From G963677485 sp942492855 (lineage in GTDB: Bacteria; Armatimonadota; HRBIN16): 64,000 nt of DNA. The stretch is from assembly GCA_942492855.1 (NCBI GenBank), contig OW818647.1, positions 4,402,001 through 4,466,000 of the forward strand. The letters are read 5' to 3'. Each line of letters starts with the position of its first letter. Position 1 is the stretch's first letter. The translations under genes were made by a program, and so were the position numbers. Below the pieces are notes generated by a model. The model had not been told where the DNA came from. It ran no database searches and saw nothing but the letters and a program-made list of their open reading frames with translations. Shown here in pieces: positions 1 to 9,068 of this stretch.

Positions 1-330
1 GAGCTGGAGCTCTACTCAGCCGATGGCCATCTGACCAGGCACTGGGGTATATTCGCTTTTTCCATCAAAGGATTTAGCGGCTGTTGTAACCCGACAAACA
101 TCGCCATCACGCCAGATGGCCGTTTCGTCACGAGCGAAAAAGGAATACCCCGCATCAAAACATACAAAGCTGACGGATCATTCCAATGGGTGGTCGCAGG
201 CTCCGAGTCATTCAAACCGGAAACGGCAGGGCTTGATCTGGCTGTTGACTCCAGCGGGCGGATTTTTGTGCTCGATCCAGCCAACAAAAATATTCGGATA
301 TTCACAATAAAGAACAAGGCTAATCCATGA
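1..330 (+). CDS. NHL-type beta-propeller protein, 3' end only
   Basis: The window opens inside this gene, which is open from base 1 and stops at the TGA at 328-330. The visible 109 residues contain short propeller-like repeats: a 'GCCNPTNIAITPDGRFVTSEKG' type blade (residues about 28-48) followed by 'DLAVDSSGRIFVLDP'. This resembles NHL-repeat proteins, which usually form extracytoplasmic six-bladed propellers; the vicinal cysteines in the CCNP motif are notable. The stop overlaps the ATG of the next gene by four bases, so it is the upstream member of the same operon. The N-terminus, any signal peptide and the blade count cannot be seen. The NHL assignment is by pattern only. Confidence 0.7.
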   Translation, partial: ELELYSADGHLTRHWGIFAFSIKGFSGCCNPTNIAITPDGRFVTSEKGIPRIKTYKADGSFQWVVAGSESFKPETAGLDLAVDSSGRIFVLDPANKNIRIFTIKNKANP

Positions 331-560
331 AACTGAATTCCAACATCAGCCGGGGTGAGTTCCTGAAAAATATCGGCAGGGTGATCGCGGCAGGTGCACT
401 AGTTACTGGCGTTGCCACGCTTGTGAACAGGCCTTCTCGTCCGCACGATATCTGTGATAGTGACGGCATTTGCAGCCGCTGCCGAGGGCTTCAAGCATGC
501 GCATTGCCGCAGGCGATGTCGACTCGACAAAACATCACAAGTGAGTCGACTGGGCAGTAG
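327..560 (+). CDS. Small exported or membrane protein with a four-cysteine motif
   Basis: This is a 77-residue protein of unknown function. Its N-terminus (SRGEFLKNIGRVIAAGALVTG) looks like a twin-arginine signal in which the second arginine is replaced by glycine, followed by one hydrophobic segment. After it comes a compact cysteine cluster, C-x6-C-x2-C-x5-C (residues about 43-59), that could bind a metal or an Fe-S cluster. The gene overlaps the preceding NHL gene by four bases (ATGA) and lies three bases before the Tat-type ferredoxin gene. Both neighbours are extracytoplasmic redox or propeller proteins, so a role in the same complex is likely. The start is set by the overlap. Confidence 0.72.
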   Translation: MKLNSNISRGEFLKNIGRVIAAGALVTGVATLVNRPSRPHDICDSDGICSRCRGLQACALPQAMSTRQNITSESTGQ

Positions 561-563
561 ACG

Positions 564-1115
564 ATGAAAATCAACCGTAGAGATTTGTTAAAAAGCAGCG
601 TGTGGTATGCGGGACTTCTGGGTGCCGCCGGAAGCCTTGGTGTCGTCGCAGGTAGAGGCGAGACAGCCACTGTATGGCAGATCGATCCCAACAAGTGCAT
701 CAGTTGTGGAAGGTGCTCCAGTGCGTGCGTGCTCACGCCGTCAGCCTCAAAATGCGTTCACGCCTATGCTATGTGTGGATACTGCAAGCTCTGTACCGGC
801 TTTTTCGAACCAGACCCAAACGCATTGAACACCGGTGCCGAAAACCAGCTCTGCCCCACTGGAGCCATCAAGCGCAGGTTCGTCGAAGACCCCTATTACG
901 AGTATGTCATTGATGAACCGCTGTGTATTGGTTGTGCGATCTGTGTGAAAGGCTGCACCGCATTTGGCAACGGCTCGTTGTTCATGCAAGTGCGACATGA
1001 CCGATGCGTCAACTGTAACGAATGCGCCATCGCCATGGTATGCCCGGCAGATGCGTTCACCAGAGTTCCAATTGGCCAGCCCTATCTCCTGAAGACAAAA
1101 GACCAACCCAAATAA
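564..1115 (+). CDS. Tat-type 4Fe-4S ferredoxin-like protein
   Basis: This 183-residue protein has a twin-arginine leader (NRRDLLK at residues 4-10, then a hydrophobic stretch to about residue 30), so it is probably exported folded with its cofactors. The mature part carries several ferredoxin-type clusters: CISCGRCSSAC (about 46-56), a CGYCKLC segment near 76, CIGCAICVKGC (about 122-132) and CVNCNECAIAMVC (about 151-163). The spacing resembles NapG/HybA-like electron-transfer ferredoxins. The next gene is a NapH-like membrane Fe-S protein whose start overlaps this stop by one base, matching the NapG-NapH pairing known in periplasmic nitrate reduction, although no nitrate reductase is present here. 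Confidence 0.85.
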   Translation: MKINRRDLLKSSVWYAGLLGAAGSLGVVAGRGETATVWQIDPNKCISCGRCSSACVLTPSASKCVHAYAMCGYCKLCTGFFEPDPNALNTGAENQLCPTGAIKRRFVEDPYYEYVIDEPLCIGCAICVKGCTAFGNGSLFMQVRHDRCVNCNECAIAMVCPADAFTRVPIGQPYLLKTKDQPK

Positions 1116-2413
1116 TGCGTAAATTCTGGCTCTGGATCAGCGCACTGCTCAGTTGCACCATCACGGCTTACGCCATCGAGCGGTTCCCCCCGCCCGATTT
1201 CACATCGGGATACAAGATTCATGTGCCCACCACCCCACCAGCGCGAGCTGATATCTATGGATACATCGACATCGCGGTGCTGGTGATGGCTTTGGTGCTG
1301 GCGTCCTACTTTGTCATTTGGCGTCGCTCACGCCGCGGAGTCGTAGTGCTGTCGGTCTTTTCGTTGATCTACTTCGGGTTCTACCGGCAGGGATGCATCT
1401 GCCCGATTGGCTCAATACAGAACGTGGCATTGTCACTTAGTGACGCAAGTTATAAACTGCCCCTTTTGGCGGCTGTGTTTTTCCTGGTGCCGATTCTATT
1501 CGCCTTTTTTGTGGGACGGGTTTTCTGCGCGGCCGTCTGCCCTCTGGGGGCGATCCAGGATGTCTTTCTTAGAAAGCCGGTGAAGGTTCCGGAGTGGCTT
1601 GCCCAGCCCCTGTCGCTTCTCCCCTGGATTTACTTAGGCGCGGCCGTGTTATTTGCCGCCACCAACACCGCATTCATCATCTGCGAGTATGACCCGTTTG
1701 TCGCCTTCTTTAGACTCAGTGGAAGTCTGACGATGCTGATCTTCGGCGGGCTGATGCTGCTGCTGGCGGTTTATGTTGGCCGCCCTTATTGCCGGTTCCT
1801 CTGCCCTTATGGCGCTCTGCTGAGGTTGGTATCACCGCTCGCGAAATGGCGGGTGACCATCACTCCGGACAAGTGCATCCAGTGCAGACTATGCGAACAA
1901 GCCTGCCCCTTTGGGGAGATCCGGATGCCGACCCCGGACATGCCCCTCAAACGGCATGAAGGTAAGAAGCAGCTCACCCTCTGGCTGGTGTTGCTGCCTG
2001 TGATCGTATTATTCGGTGTGTTGCTTGGGTACCTCGGCAGTGCGAAGATGTCGCACGCAAACCGGCATGTGCAACTGGCAGAGCGCCTGTGGAACGAAGA
2101 GCACAAAACAGTTCAGGGCACCACAGAACAGACCACAGCCTTTAGCAGGCTGGGGACACCGAACGCCGTGGCCTACCAAAAGGCTTTGGCAGTCCAACAA
2201 CAATTCAAGACATTCGGCATGTGGTTTGGAGGCTGGCTCGGGCTGGTGATCAGTCTAAAAATGATCATGCTGTCCATCCGTCGTCGACGTGTTGACTATG
2301 AAGCCGATTCGGCTGGCTGCATCGGATGTGCCCGCTGCTACGAGACCTGCCCCGTGGAACGAGCCCGTCACGGCGATGTAGATGCCATCAAACTGCTTGA
2401 GGAGAAGTCATGA
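1115..2413 (+). CDS. NapH/NosR-like membrane Fe-S protein
   Basis: This 432-residue polytopic membrane protein has several hydrophobic segments and the paired CxxxCP motifs typical of the NapH/NosR C-terminal family: CICPIGS, CAAVCPLGA and CRFLCPYGA. A ferredoxin motif CIQCRLCEQACP follows (about residue 252), and a second one, CIGCARCYETCP, sits near the C-terminus (about 405). Family members pass electrons between membrane quinol or cytoplasmic donors and periplasmic carriers. The ATG at 1115 shares its A with the preceding TAA, which makes it a better start than an upstream in-frame ATG at 1022 buried in the ferredoxin gene. The 3' end overlaps the next start by four bases. Confidence 0.85.
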   Translation: MRKFWLWISALLSCTITAYAIERFPPPDFTSGYKIHVPTTPPARADIYGYIDIAVLVMALVLASYFVIWRRSRRGVVVLSVFSLIYFGFYRQGCICPIGSIQNVALSLSDASYKLPLLAAVFFLVPILFAFFVGRVFCAAVCPLGAIQDVFLRKPVKVPEWLAQPLSLLPWIYLGAAVLFAATNTAFIICEYDPFVAFFRLSGSLTMLIFGGLMLLLAVYVGRPYCRFLCPYGALLRLVSPLAKWRVTITPDKCIQCRLCEQACPFGEIRMPTPDMPLKRHEGKKQLTLWLVLLPVIVLFGVLLGYLGSAKMSHANRHVQLAERLWNEEHKTVQGTTEQTTAFSRLGTPNAVAYQKALAVQQQFKTFGMWFGGWLGLVISLKMIMLSIRRRRVDYEADSAGCIGCARCYETCPVERARHGDVDAIKLLEEKS

Positions 2414-4392
2414 CCAACAGCAGTAAAACGACGAACCCGAACTTGAATGCAGCAGATGCCTATAGGTCCCTATTGACCACTATCGCCATCCTGGCTGCGT
2501 TTTGTCTGGTCGTCATGATCATGATGCTGACCAACCATGCCAAAATCAACCGTTCTGACCCACGGTATGCACCGGCATTAATCAGCATTAAACAGCAACT
2601 GCACAAAAAGCCAACCGATGAAGCGCTCAAAGCGAAGCTCAGAGACACAGATGCCTCGCTTCGCAAAGAGTATCTAAAGCGACTGGACTTCGCGAACACT
2701 GGCAGTTATTTATTATTAGTCGGGATTGCGGGTCTGCTGATCACCATCCCAGCAGCCGCGCAGTATCGGCGAAAGATCGCTCTGCCGGAGCCTCAGACTG
2801 ACATCGGCGACGAACAGCGCCACATAGCCAGGCTGTCCAGAATTGGCATCGCCACTCTGGGTATCGTGATCACGGGTGGCATGGTCACCATTGCGGTAAC
2901 CTCAGGCGGTGACTTAACGGCAGGCTACAAGAAGGCCGTCAGCGACTATCTCAAGACCAAACCTGCAACACCCGCAAACCAGGGACAGTCGGCACCCGTG
3001 GCTAATGCCGCGAGCTCGCCCGCGGCCCCAGGCCCTGTGGCCACAAACCCCACGCCTCCAGCGATGACCGGACCGATACCAGCTCTGCCGCCATTGCCTG
3101 GGTTGTCGAACTCTGCCGTCACCGCTCAAGAGCCAGGCAAAAAGCCACAGGCTGAACCGGTAAAGGCGCCGAAGCTCGCTGTCGAAGCTCCGTTTGACGC
3201 ACAGGACTTCGCTCCCACACTCGAGGAATATAACCAGAACTGGCCGGTATTCCGCGGACCGTCAGCGGGAACGGCCTCGGGCTCCTACCCGACAAGCTGG
3301 GATGCCGCATCGGGTAAGTCCATCCTTTGGAAAACTCCCATACCCATGCCGGGCTGGAACTCCCCTGTGGTTTGGAAAGATCGTATATTCCTGGCCGGTG
3401 CTGACAAGCAGAAGCGAGAGCTCTATTGTTTCGCGGCACCAGATGGCAAGTTGTTATGGAGTAAAACCATTGATGCGCTGGTTCAGGGTAAACCACCTGA
3501 GGTGTTCGATGACACCGGTTATGCTGCACCTTCTTTGGCCGTCAACGGCAAGCATGTTTTTGCCATTTTTCCTAACGGCGACGTCGTCTGCTACAGCCTG
3601 ACAGGTGAGTTGGTGTGGCAGCGCAACTTGGGAGAGCTGGAGAGCATGTATGGTTACGCCTCATCGCTCAGTCTGTATATAAGTCTGCTGATTGTTCAAT
3701 ACGACCAGGGCTCTGGCGATGACGGCAAATCGGCGTTGATGGCTCTTCAAAGCAGCACGGGTAAGATCGTGTGGCTGACACACCGTGACGTCGCGAACTC
3801 TTGGAGCAGTCCGCTAGTGGTGAACTCTGGCGAGAGCGGCTTGATCGTCACCAATGCCAACCCGTGGTCTATTGGCTATGAGGCACAGACAGGCAAGGAG
3901 CTTTGGCGAGCGAAGCTGATGAGCGGTGATGTGGCCCCCTCCGCTGCGTATGCCGATGGTATAACCTATGTCTGTAACACGGGAGCCGTCCTGGCCGCCA
4001 TACGCACCAACGGCACCGGAGATGTCACCAAATCAAACGTTCTTTGGCAATCGACTGATGGCCTACCCGATATCACCAGCCCTGCATCTAATAGCGAGTA
4101 TCTCATTACCGTCACTACCGATGGCACTGTCACCTGCCATGACGCGAAGCAGGGAAAGAAGCTCTGGGATCACGCCTACGACGCAGTGTTCAAGGCATCA
4201 CCTGTGATTGTCGGCAACAAAGTGTATCTTCTGGACGGTGAAGGCGTGATGCACATAGTCAGCCTGAAGCCAAGCTTCACTGAGGAATCGAATGCTTCTG
4301 TCGGGGAGAGTACCCATGCAACTCCAGCGTTTGTGGACGGTAAGATATACATCCGCGGACAGAGCCACTTGTTTTGCATAGGGGCCAAATAA
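2410..4392 (+). CDS. Membrane-anchored PQQ-like beta-propeller protein
   Basis: This 660-residue protein has hydrophobic segments near residues 20-42, 98-116 and 140-162. A proline/alanine-rich linker (about 185-250) follows, then a long PQQ-like propeller. The propeller begins at 'NWPVFRGPSAGT', a motif common in planctomycete-type PQQ-like proteins, and shows repeated 'TGKELW' or 'GKLLWSKT' blade ends. PQQ-like propellers of this sort are structurally related to BamB and quinoprotein dehydrogenases, but no cofactor or catalytic residue can be assigned here. The topology suggests the propeller lies outside the membrane next to the NapH-like partner. It overlaps its upstream neighbour by four bases (ATGA) and its downstream neighbour by one. 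Confidence 0.82.
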   Translation: MTNSSKTTNPNLNAADAYRSLLTTIAILAAFCLVVMIMMLTNHAKINRSDPRYAPALISIKQQLHKKPTDEALKAKLRDTDASLRKEYLKRLDFANTGSYLLLVGIAGLLITIPAAAQYRRKIALPEPQTDIGDEQRHIARLSRIGIATLGIVITGGMVTIAVTSGGDLTAGYKKAVSDYLKTKPATPANQGQSAPVANAASSPAAPGPVATNPTPPAMTGPIPALPPLPGLSNSAVTAQEPGKKPQAEPVKAPKLAVEAPFDAQDFAPTLEEYNQNWPVFRGPSAGTASGSYPTSWDAASGKSILWKTPIPMPGWNSPVVWKDRIFLAGADKQKRELYCFAAPDGKLLWSKTIDALVQGKPPEVFDDTGYAAPSLAVNGKHVFAIFPNGDVVCYSLTGELVWQRNLGELESMYGYASSLSLYISLLIVQYDQGSGDDGKSALMALQSSTGKIVWLTHRDVANSWSSPLVVNSGESGLIVTNANPWSIGYEAQTGKELWRAKLMSGDVAPSAAYADGITYVCNTGAVLAAIRTNGTGDVTKSNVLWQSTDGLPDITSPASNSEYLITVTTDGTVTCHDAKQGKKLWDHAYDAVFKASPVIVGNKVYLLDGEGVMHIVSLKPSFTEESNASVGESTHATPAFVDGKIYIRGQSHLFCIGAK

Positions 4393-6767
4393 TGCCTTTA
4401 ATGGCTAGTCCGCAAAAGACCAATATCGACATATCCCGTGTGGATGCCATCATCGAGCAATTCGGCACAACACAAAACGCCGTCATCCCGATACTGCAGG
4501 CGATACAGGATGAGTATAGGTATCTGCCCGAAGAGGCCTTGCGGAGAGTATGTGACATCACCGATATCACCCCTGCGTCGATCTCCGGTGTGGCCTCATT
4601 CTACTCGCAGTTCAGGCACAAACCTGTGGGGCGGCACCTCATCAGCGTCTGCCACGGCACCGCTTGCCATGTGAAAGGCGCAGAGCTGGTGCATGATGCC
4701 ATTCTGCGTGACCTCGGCATATCTGGCGATGATGACACCGACAAAGATGGCGTCTTCACAGTCCAGAAAGTTTCGTGCCTTGGGTGCTGCACCCTGGCTC
4801 CTGCCCTTCAGATCGACGGCATTACATACGGTCACCTCACACCAGACACAGTGCACAAGTCCGTGAAGGATTTCCTTGATCTGGAACAGCGTGGTGCGGT
4901 GGCCACACGGTTCACCATCCAACACAAAGAACCCAAAATGTCGGCGGAGATACGGATCGGCATGGGCTCCTGCTGCATCGCGGGCGGAAGCTCCGATGTG
5001 CGGGATGCGCTCGAAACGGCCATCCATGATACCCGCGCCGCGGTGGTCGTCAAGACCGTGGGCTGTGTGGGGATGTGCCACCGCACACCGCTGGTCGAGG
5101 TGATCGCTCCAGATGGTGCCTCGACGATGTACGCCAAAGTCGATGCGAATGATGCGGCTGGTATAGTAAAACGACACTTCAGGCCGCGCGGCATCATCCG
5201 CCAGTTGAAGACTGGTCTTTCAGGCATGATCGACAGTTTGCTCACCGATGAGTCATGGGAGCCTGTCACAAGGCATTCGATTGATGTGCGTGAGCCATCG
5301 GTTCATGCTTTCGCACATCGGCAGATGCACTTGGCCACCGAGAGCTGCGGGCGCATCGACCCCCTGAACATTGATGAATATATCCAGCACGAAGGCTTTG
5401 CTGCCCTTCGGAAGTGCATCGAGGAACACAAGCCTCAGGATGTGATTGAGACCATCCGGCAGTCCGGTCTGCGTGGCCGCGGTGGAGCCGGTTTCCCAAC
5501 TGGCGACAAATGGGACATGGTGCGAAAGAGCACGGGTGAGTTGAAATACATCATCTGCAACGGTGATGAGGGTGACCCTGGTGCCTTCATGGACCGAATG
5601 ATGCTGGAGTCCTACCCCTACCGAGTTCTCGAAGGCATGGCGATCGCTGCATACGCCGTGGGTGCGAAAGAGGGATATTTATACATCAGGGCGGAGTATC
5701 CCCTGGCGGTTAAACGCATCAAAGAGGCGATCGAGGTTTGTCAAAACAAAGGCCTTCTTGGTGACCAGATCGCAGGAAGCGGGTTCTCCCTTAGGCTTCA
5801 CGTGATGGAAGGTGCGGGAGCCTTCGTGTGCGGTGAAGAGACAGCACTGATGGCGTCCATCGAGGGACGCCGCGGCAACCCACGGCTTCGACCACCCTAT
5901 CCGGCCGAATCCGGCCTTTGGGAAAAGCCGACAAGCATTAACAATGTGGAGACTTACGCGTTGGTGCCGTGGATCATACGAAATGGGCACGAAAAGTTTG
6001 CTGAGTTGGGCACAGTCCAAAGCAAGGGCACCAAAGTGTTCGCACTCGCTGGGAAGATCGTGCGAGGTGGATTGATTGAGGTGCCGATGGGTATCACGGT
6101 CAACGAGATAGTTAACGAGATCGGTGGCGGAGTCCCACACGGTCAGAAGTTCAAGGCGGTGCAGATTGGGGGGCCCTCTGGTGGTTGTATCCCTGCCCAA
6201 CTTGGTGACACCGCGGTTGACTATGAAACACTGAAGTCTGTAGGGGCCATCATGGGCTCTGGCGGACTGGTAGTGATCGACGACACCGACTGCATGGTGG
6301 ACATCGCTCGGTACTTCATTGAGTTTACCCAGCGCGAATCATGCGGAAAATGCACATTCTGCCGCGTCGGCACACAACGGATGCTTGATATCCTAACCCG
6401 TATGTGCAACGGTAAAGGCAAACATGGCGATATCGAAAAACTCGAGGAGCTGGCGCACCAGGTGAAGCAATCCAGCTTGTGCGGACTGGGCCAGACGGCC
6501 CCTAACCCCGTGCTCTCGACGCTGAGATACTTCCGCGATGAGTACGAAGCGCACCTTAAGGGGCACTGCCCAGCAGGCAAGTGTCGAGCACTGATCCACT
6601 ACACCATCAATGACCAATGCATCGGCTGCACCAAGTGCGCCCAGAAATGCCCCACAGACGCGATCGCTATGCTTCCTTACCAAAAACACGAGATCGACCA
6701 GATAAAATGCATCCGGTGTGACACATGCCGGCAGGTATGCCCCACTGACGCAGTGACGGTGAACTAG
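4392..6767 (+). CDS. NuoE-NuoF-ferredoxin fusion, NADH-oxidising Fe-S flavoprotein
   Basis: This 791-residue protein fuses modules that are separate subunits in most enzymes. Residues 1-165 are NuoE-like with [2Fe-2S] ligands in CHGTAC (about 87) and CLGCC (about 128). A second thioredoxin-fold-like module at 185-260 has GSCC and GCVGMC. The NuoF part has the flavin/NADH loops GRGGAGFPTG (about 362) and NGDEGDPGAF (about 390) and the ESCGKCTFCR...C cluster (about 646). The C-terminus is a 2[4Fe-4S] ferredoxin (CIGCTKC about 743, CIRCDTC about 773). It should act as a cytoplasmic NADH dehydrogenase module like HydB plus HydC. The ATG at 4392 overlaps the preceding TAA by one base. The fusion resembles, but is distinct from, hydB at 18724-20622. 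Confidence 0.88.
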   Translation: MPLMASPQKTNIDISRVDAIIEQFGTTQNAVIPILQAIQDEYRYLPEEALRRVCDITDITPASISGVASFYSQFRHKPVGRHLISVCHGTACHVKGAELVHDAILRDLGISGDDDTDKDGVFTVQKVSCLGCCTLAPALQIDGITYGHLTPDTVHKSVKDFLDLEQRGAVATRFTIQHKEPKMSAEIRIGMGSCCIAGGSSDVRDALETAIHDTRAAVVVKTVGCVGMCHRTPLVEVIAPDGASTMYAKVDANDAAGIVKRHFRPRGIIRQLKTGLSGMIDSLLTDESWEPVTRHSIDVREPSVHAFAHRQMHLATESCGRIDPLNIDEYIQHEGFAALRKCIEEHKPQDVIETIRQSGLRGRGGAGFPTGDKWDMVRKSTGELKYIICNGDEGDPGAFMDRMMLESYPYRVLEGMAIAAYAVGAKEGYLYIRAEYPLAVKRIKEAIEVCQNKGLLGDQIAGSGFSLRLHVMEGAGAFVCGEETALMASIEGRRGNPRLRPPYPAESGLWEKPTSINNVETYALVPWIIRNGHEKFAELGTVQSKGTKVFALAGKIVRGGLIEVPMGITVNEIVNEIGGGVPHGQKFKAVQIGGPSGGCIPAQLGDTAVDYETLKSVGAIMGSGGLVVIDDTDCMVDIARYFIEFTQRESCGKCTFCRVGTQRMLDILTRMCNGKGKHGDIEKLEELAHQVKQSSLCGLGQTAPNPVLSTLRYFRDEYEAHLKGHCPAGKCRALIHYTINDQCIGCTKCAQKCPTDAIAMLPYQKHEIDQIKCIRCDTCRQVCPTDAVTVN

Positions 6768-6769
6768 CG

Positions 6770-8353
6770 ATGCCAGTGCTCACGATCGACGGCCATGAGG
6801 TTCAGATTGCGCAGGGATCAACGATCCTCGATGCAGCCGCTGCTGCTGGTATCAAGATTCCTACGATGTGCTTCCTGAAGGGACTTCCCGCCCAGACGTC
6901 CTGTCTGGTGTGCGTGGTCAGGGTAAATGGCTCGCCGCGTCTGGTGCCCTCCTGCGCCACCCTGGCTGTGGATGGCATGGTGGTAGACAGCAGCAGCGAA
7001 GAAGTTGTGACGGCACGCCGAACGGCTTTGGAGCTGTTGCTTGGCAACCACTTGGGCGACTGCGTGGGCCCGTGCCAAACGGGTTGCCCTGCGCATATGG
7101 ACATACCCACTATGATCGCCCATATCTCCGCAGGCGATTACAGGCAGGCGATCACCACCATCAAGCAGCATATCGCACTGCCTGCGGTTTTAGGCCGGAT
7201 TTGCCCCGAGCTTTGCGAGCGAAGCTGTCACCGTGCGGCTCAGGACTCTCCGGTGTCCATCTGCCGCATTAAGCGGTTTGCTGCCGATGTTGATCTGGCT
7301 TCACCTCAGCCCTATCTGCCGGACTGTGCTCCGCCCTCTGGCAAACGGGTGGCCATCATCGGTGCTGGCCCCACAGGTCTCGCCGCAGCATACTACCTGC
7401 AACAATTGGGCCATCATTGCGTGCTGTTTGATGAGCACGAACAGCCTGGAGGGATGCTTCGGTATGGCGTGACACCCGACAAGCTGCCTCACGACGTACT
7501 GGATGCCGAAATCGGGTTGATACTCCAAATGGGAGCGGAACTGCGCTCTAACAGTTGCTGCGACAACGCCCAATGCCTGGACGACCTTAGCACTAGCTAT
7601 GGTGCGGTTCTTCTGGCCTGCGGAAAGCTTGAGGGAGACAGACTGACCAGGCTGGGCCTCAAGACCACCCCACACGGGATTCTAGCGGACCGACAGACTA
7701 TGATGAGCTCCAAGCCTGGGGTCTTCGCAGCGGGTTCAGTTGTGACCCCCTCGCAATACGCGGTGCGGGCAGTGGCCAAAGGCCGCTCTGCGGCCTTGGC
7801 GATAGACCACTATCTGAAGGGTTTAGCGTCGGACGCCGATCATTCTCCGTTCTCTGTTCATATGGGCCACCTGCAAGAAGGTGAAATATCCATCATGATG
7901 GATGGAGTCAGCGAATCTGCACGGGTGGTACCGTCTGGTGATGGGTTCACTGAAGACGAGGCAGTGACCGAAGCGCGTCGGTGTATGCGCTGCGAGTGCG
8001 GTAAGCTCCATGGATGCAAGCTGCGCGACTATAGCATCGAGCTCAAGGCCTCGCCCACGCGATTCAAAGGGACACGAGAGCTGTTGCGCCGGTATCAGAA
8101 CCATCCCTTTGTAGTATACGAGCCTGGTAAATGCATCACGTGTGGATTGTGCATTGAGTTATGCCAGAGATTCGCTGAGCCGATAGGTTTGGCCTTCATG
8201 GGGCGGGGTTTCGACGTCAGGCCTGGTGTCCCCTTCGATGAGCCGTTCGCTCACGCATTGAAAGTAGTAGCGGTTGAGTGTGTGAACGCCTGCCCCACCG
8301 GTGCGCTGGTGATGAAAAAGACGGCTGGCCAACCAGCAACTGAGGAGATATAG
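6770..8353 (+). CDS. NuoG-like [2Fe-2S] / GltD-like FAD / 4Fe-4S fusion oxidoreductase
   Basis: This 527-residue protein has three parts. Residues 1-75 form a NuoG-type [2Fe-2S] domain (C34, C45, C48, C61). Residues 90-175 are the GltD/NfnB-type N-terminal cysteine region, with the GRICPELCE motif. A Rossmann FAD site GAGPTG lies at about 197. The central NAD(P)-binding insertion normally present in GltD/NfnB proteins is not evident: the chain passes quickly to 'ADRQTMMSSKPGVFAAGSVV'. The C-terminus holds further cysteine clusters (CMRCEC about 406, CITCGLCIELC about 456, NACPTG about 506). No H-cluster motif is present. It is probably the partner of the upstream NuoEF fusion in a cytoplasmic flavin-based electron-transfer complex. 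Confidence 0.8.
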   Translation: MPVLTIDGHEVQIAQGSTILDAAAAAGIKIPTMCFLKGLPAQTSCLVCVVRVNGSPRLVPSCATLAVDGMVVDSSSEEVVTARRTALELLLGNHLGDCVGPCQTGCPAHMDIPTMIAHISAGDYRQAITTIKQHIALPAVLGRICPELCERSCHRAAQDSPVSICRIKRFAADVDLASPQPYLPDCAPPSGKRVAIIGAGPTGLAAAYYLQQLGHHCVLFDEHEQPGGMLRYGVTPDKLPHDVLDAEIGLILQMGAELRSNSCCDNAQCLDDLSTSYGAVLLACGKLEGDRLTRLGLKTTPHGILADRQTMMSSKPGVFAAGSVVTPSQYAVRAVAKGRSAALAIDHYLKGLASDADHSPFSVHMGHLQEGEISIMMDGVSESARVVPSGDGFTEDEAVTEARRCMRCECGKLHGCKLRDYSIELKASPTRFKGTRELLRRYQNHPFVVYEPGKCITCGLCIELCQRFAEPIGLAFMGRGFDVRPGVPFDEPFAHALKVVAVECVNACPTGALVMKKTAGQPATEEI

Positions 8354-8354
8354 C

Positions 8355-9068
8355 ATGACGCAGCCTCAAGGACGACTAACGGTGTCCGATATCACGAAGG
8401 ACTACTCTTCCACACAAGGCACGACGCCGATACTGAAGGGTATCTCCCTCACAGTGGAGCCAGGGCAGACTCTGGCCATCATTGGGCCCTCAGGTTCTGG
8501 TAAAAGCACACTGCTGAATATCATTGGCTCCCTTGATAAGCCTACATCGGGGAAGGTCATGATAGACACAACCGATGTGACAGCCCTAGAGGGTGATGCG
8601 CTCGCGGCTTTTCGGGCCAAACAGGTCGGTTTTGTATTCCAGGAGCACCATCTGCTGCCACAACTCACCGCCGTTGAGAATGTGATGCTGCCCGCTATAC
8701 CGGCAGGGTGTGATTCCTCGGCCTTGAAAGTCGCCCTGTCACTGCTAGAGCGGGTCGGAGTTTCGCACCGGGCGGAGGCGTTCCCAGCTCAGATGTCGGG
8801 AGGTGAACGCCAACGGACTGCGGTCGCACGCGCCCTTGTGAATGGAGCCAAGTTGCTGCTCTGCGATGAACCGACCGGCAGTCTAGACCGCGACTCGGGT
8901 GCGAACATCATCGCATTGCTGCTGGAGCTGGCGGAGACGCAGGGAGTGACGGTCATTATCGTCACGCATAACCTCGATCATGCTCAGAAGTTCAACACAT
9001 GCATGAAGCTGGTGGATGGCCGCCTAGTGAACTATGACCCGCACACTGACCACGGAGCGGATCTGTGA
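8355..9068 (+). CDS. ABC transporter ATP-binding protein, LolD/MacB type
   Basis: This 237-residue ATPase has all the standard motifs: Walker A GPSGSGKST (about residue 47), a Q-loop around 'VGFVFQEHHLLP', the signature MSGGERQR (about 147), Walker B LLLCDEPTGSLD and the H-loop in 'VIIVTHNLDHA'. The 'GFVFQ.HHLLP' and 'PTGSLD' forms are typical of the LolD/MacB/FtsE subfamily. These energise FtsX-type permeases that act on periplasmic substrates or lipoproteins rather than importing solutes. An AGGAG sits seven bases before the ATG. The stop overlaps the GTG start of the permease by four bases, so the two form one transporter. Confidence 0.92.
   Translation: MTQPQGRLTVSDITKDYSSTQGTTPILKGISLTVEPGQTLAIIGPSGSGKSTLLNIIGSLDKPTSGKVMIDTTDVTALEGDALAAFRAKQVGFVFQEHHLLPQLTAVENVMLPAIPAGCDSSALKVALSLLERVGVSHRAEAFPAQMSGGERQRTAVARALVNGAKLLLCDEPTGSLDRDSGANIIALLLELAETQGVTVIIVTHNLDHAQKFNTCMKLVDGRLVNYDPHTDHGADL

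Noticed and set aside
4596..5177. 193-residue minus-strand frame opposite the NuoE-like region
   Set aside because: It is antisense to conserved cysteine motifs of a real gene and has a histidine/arginine-rich composition typical of shadow frames.
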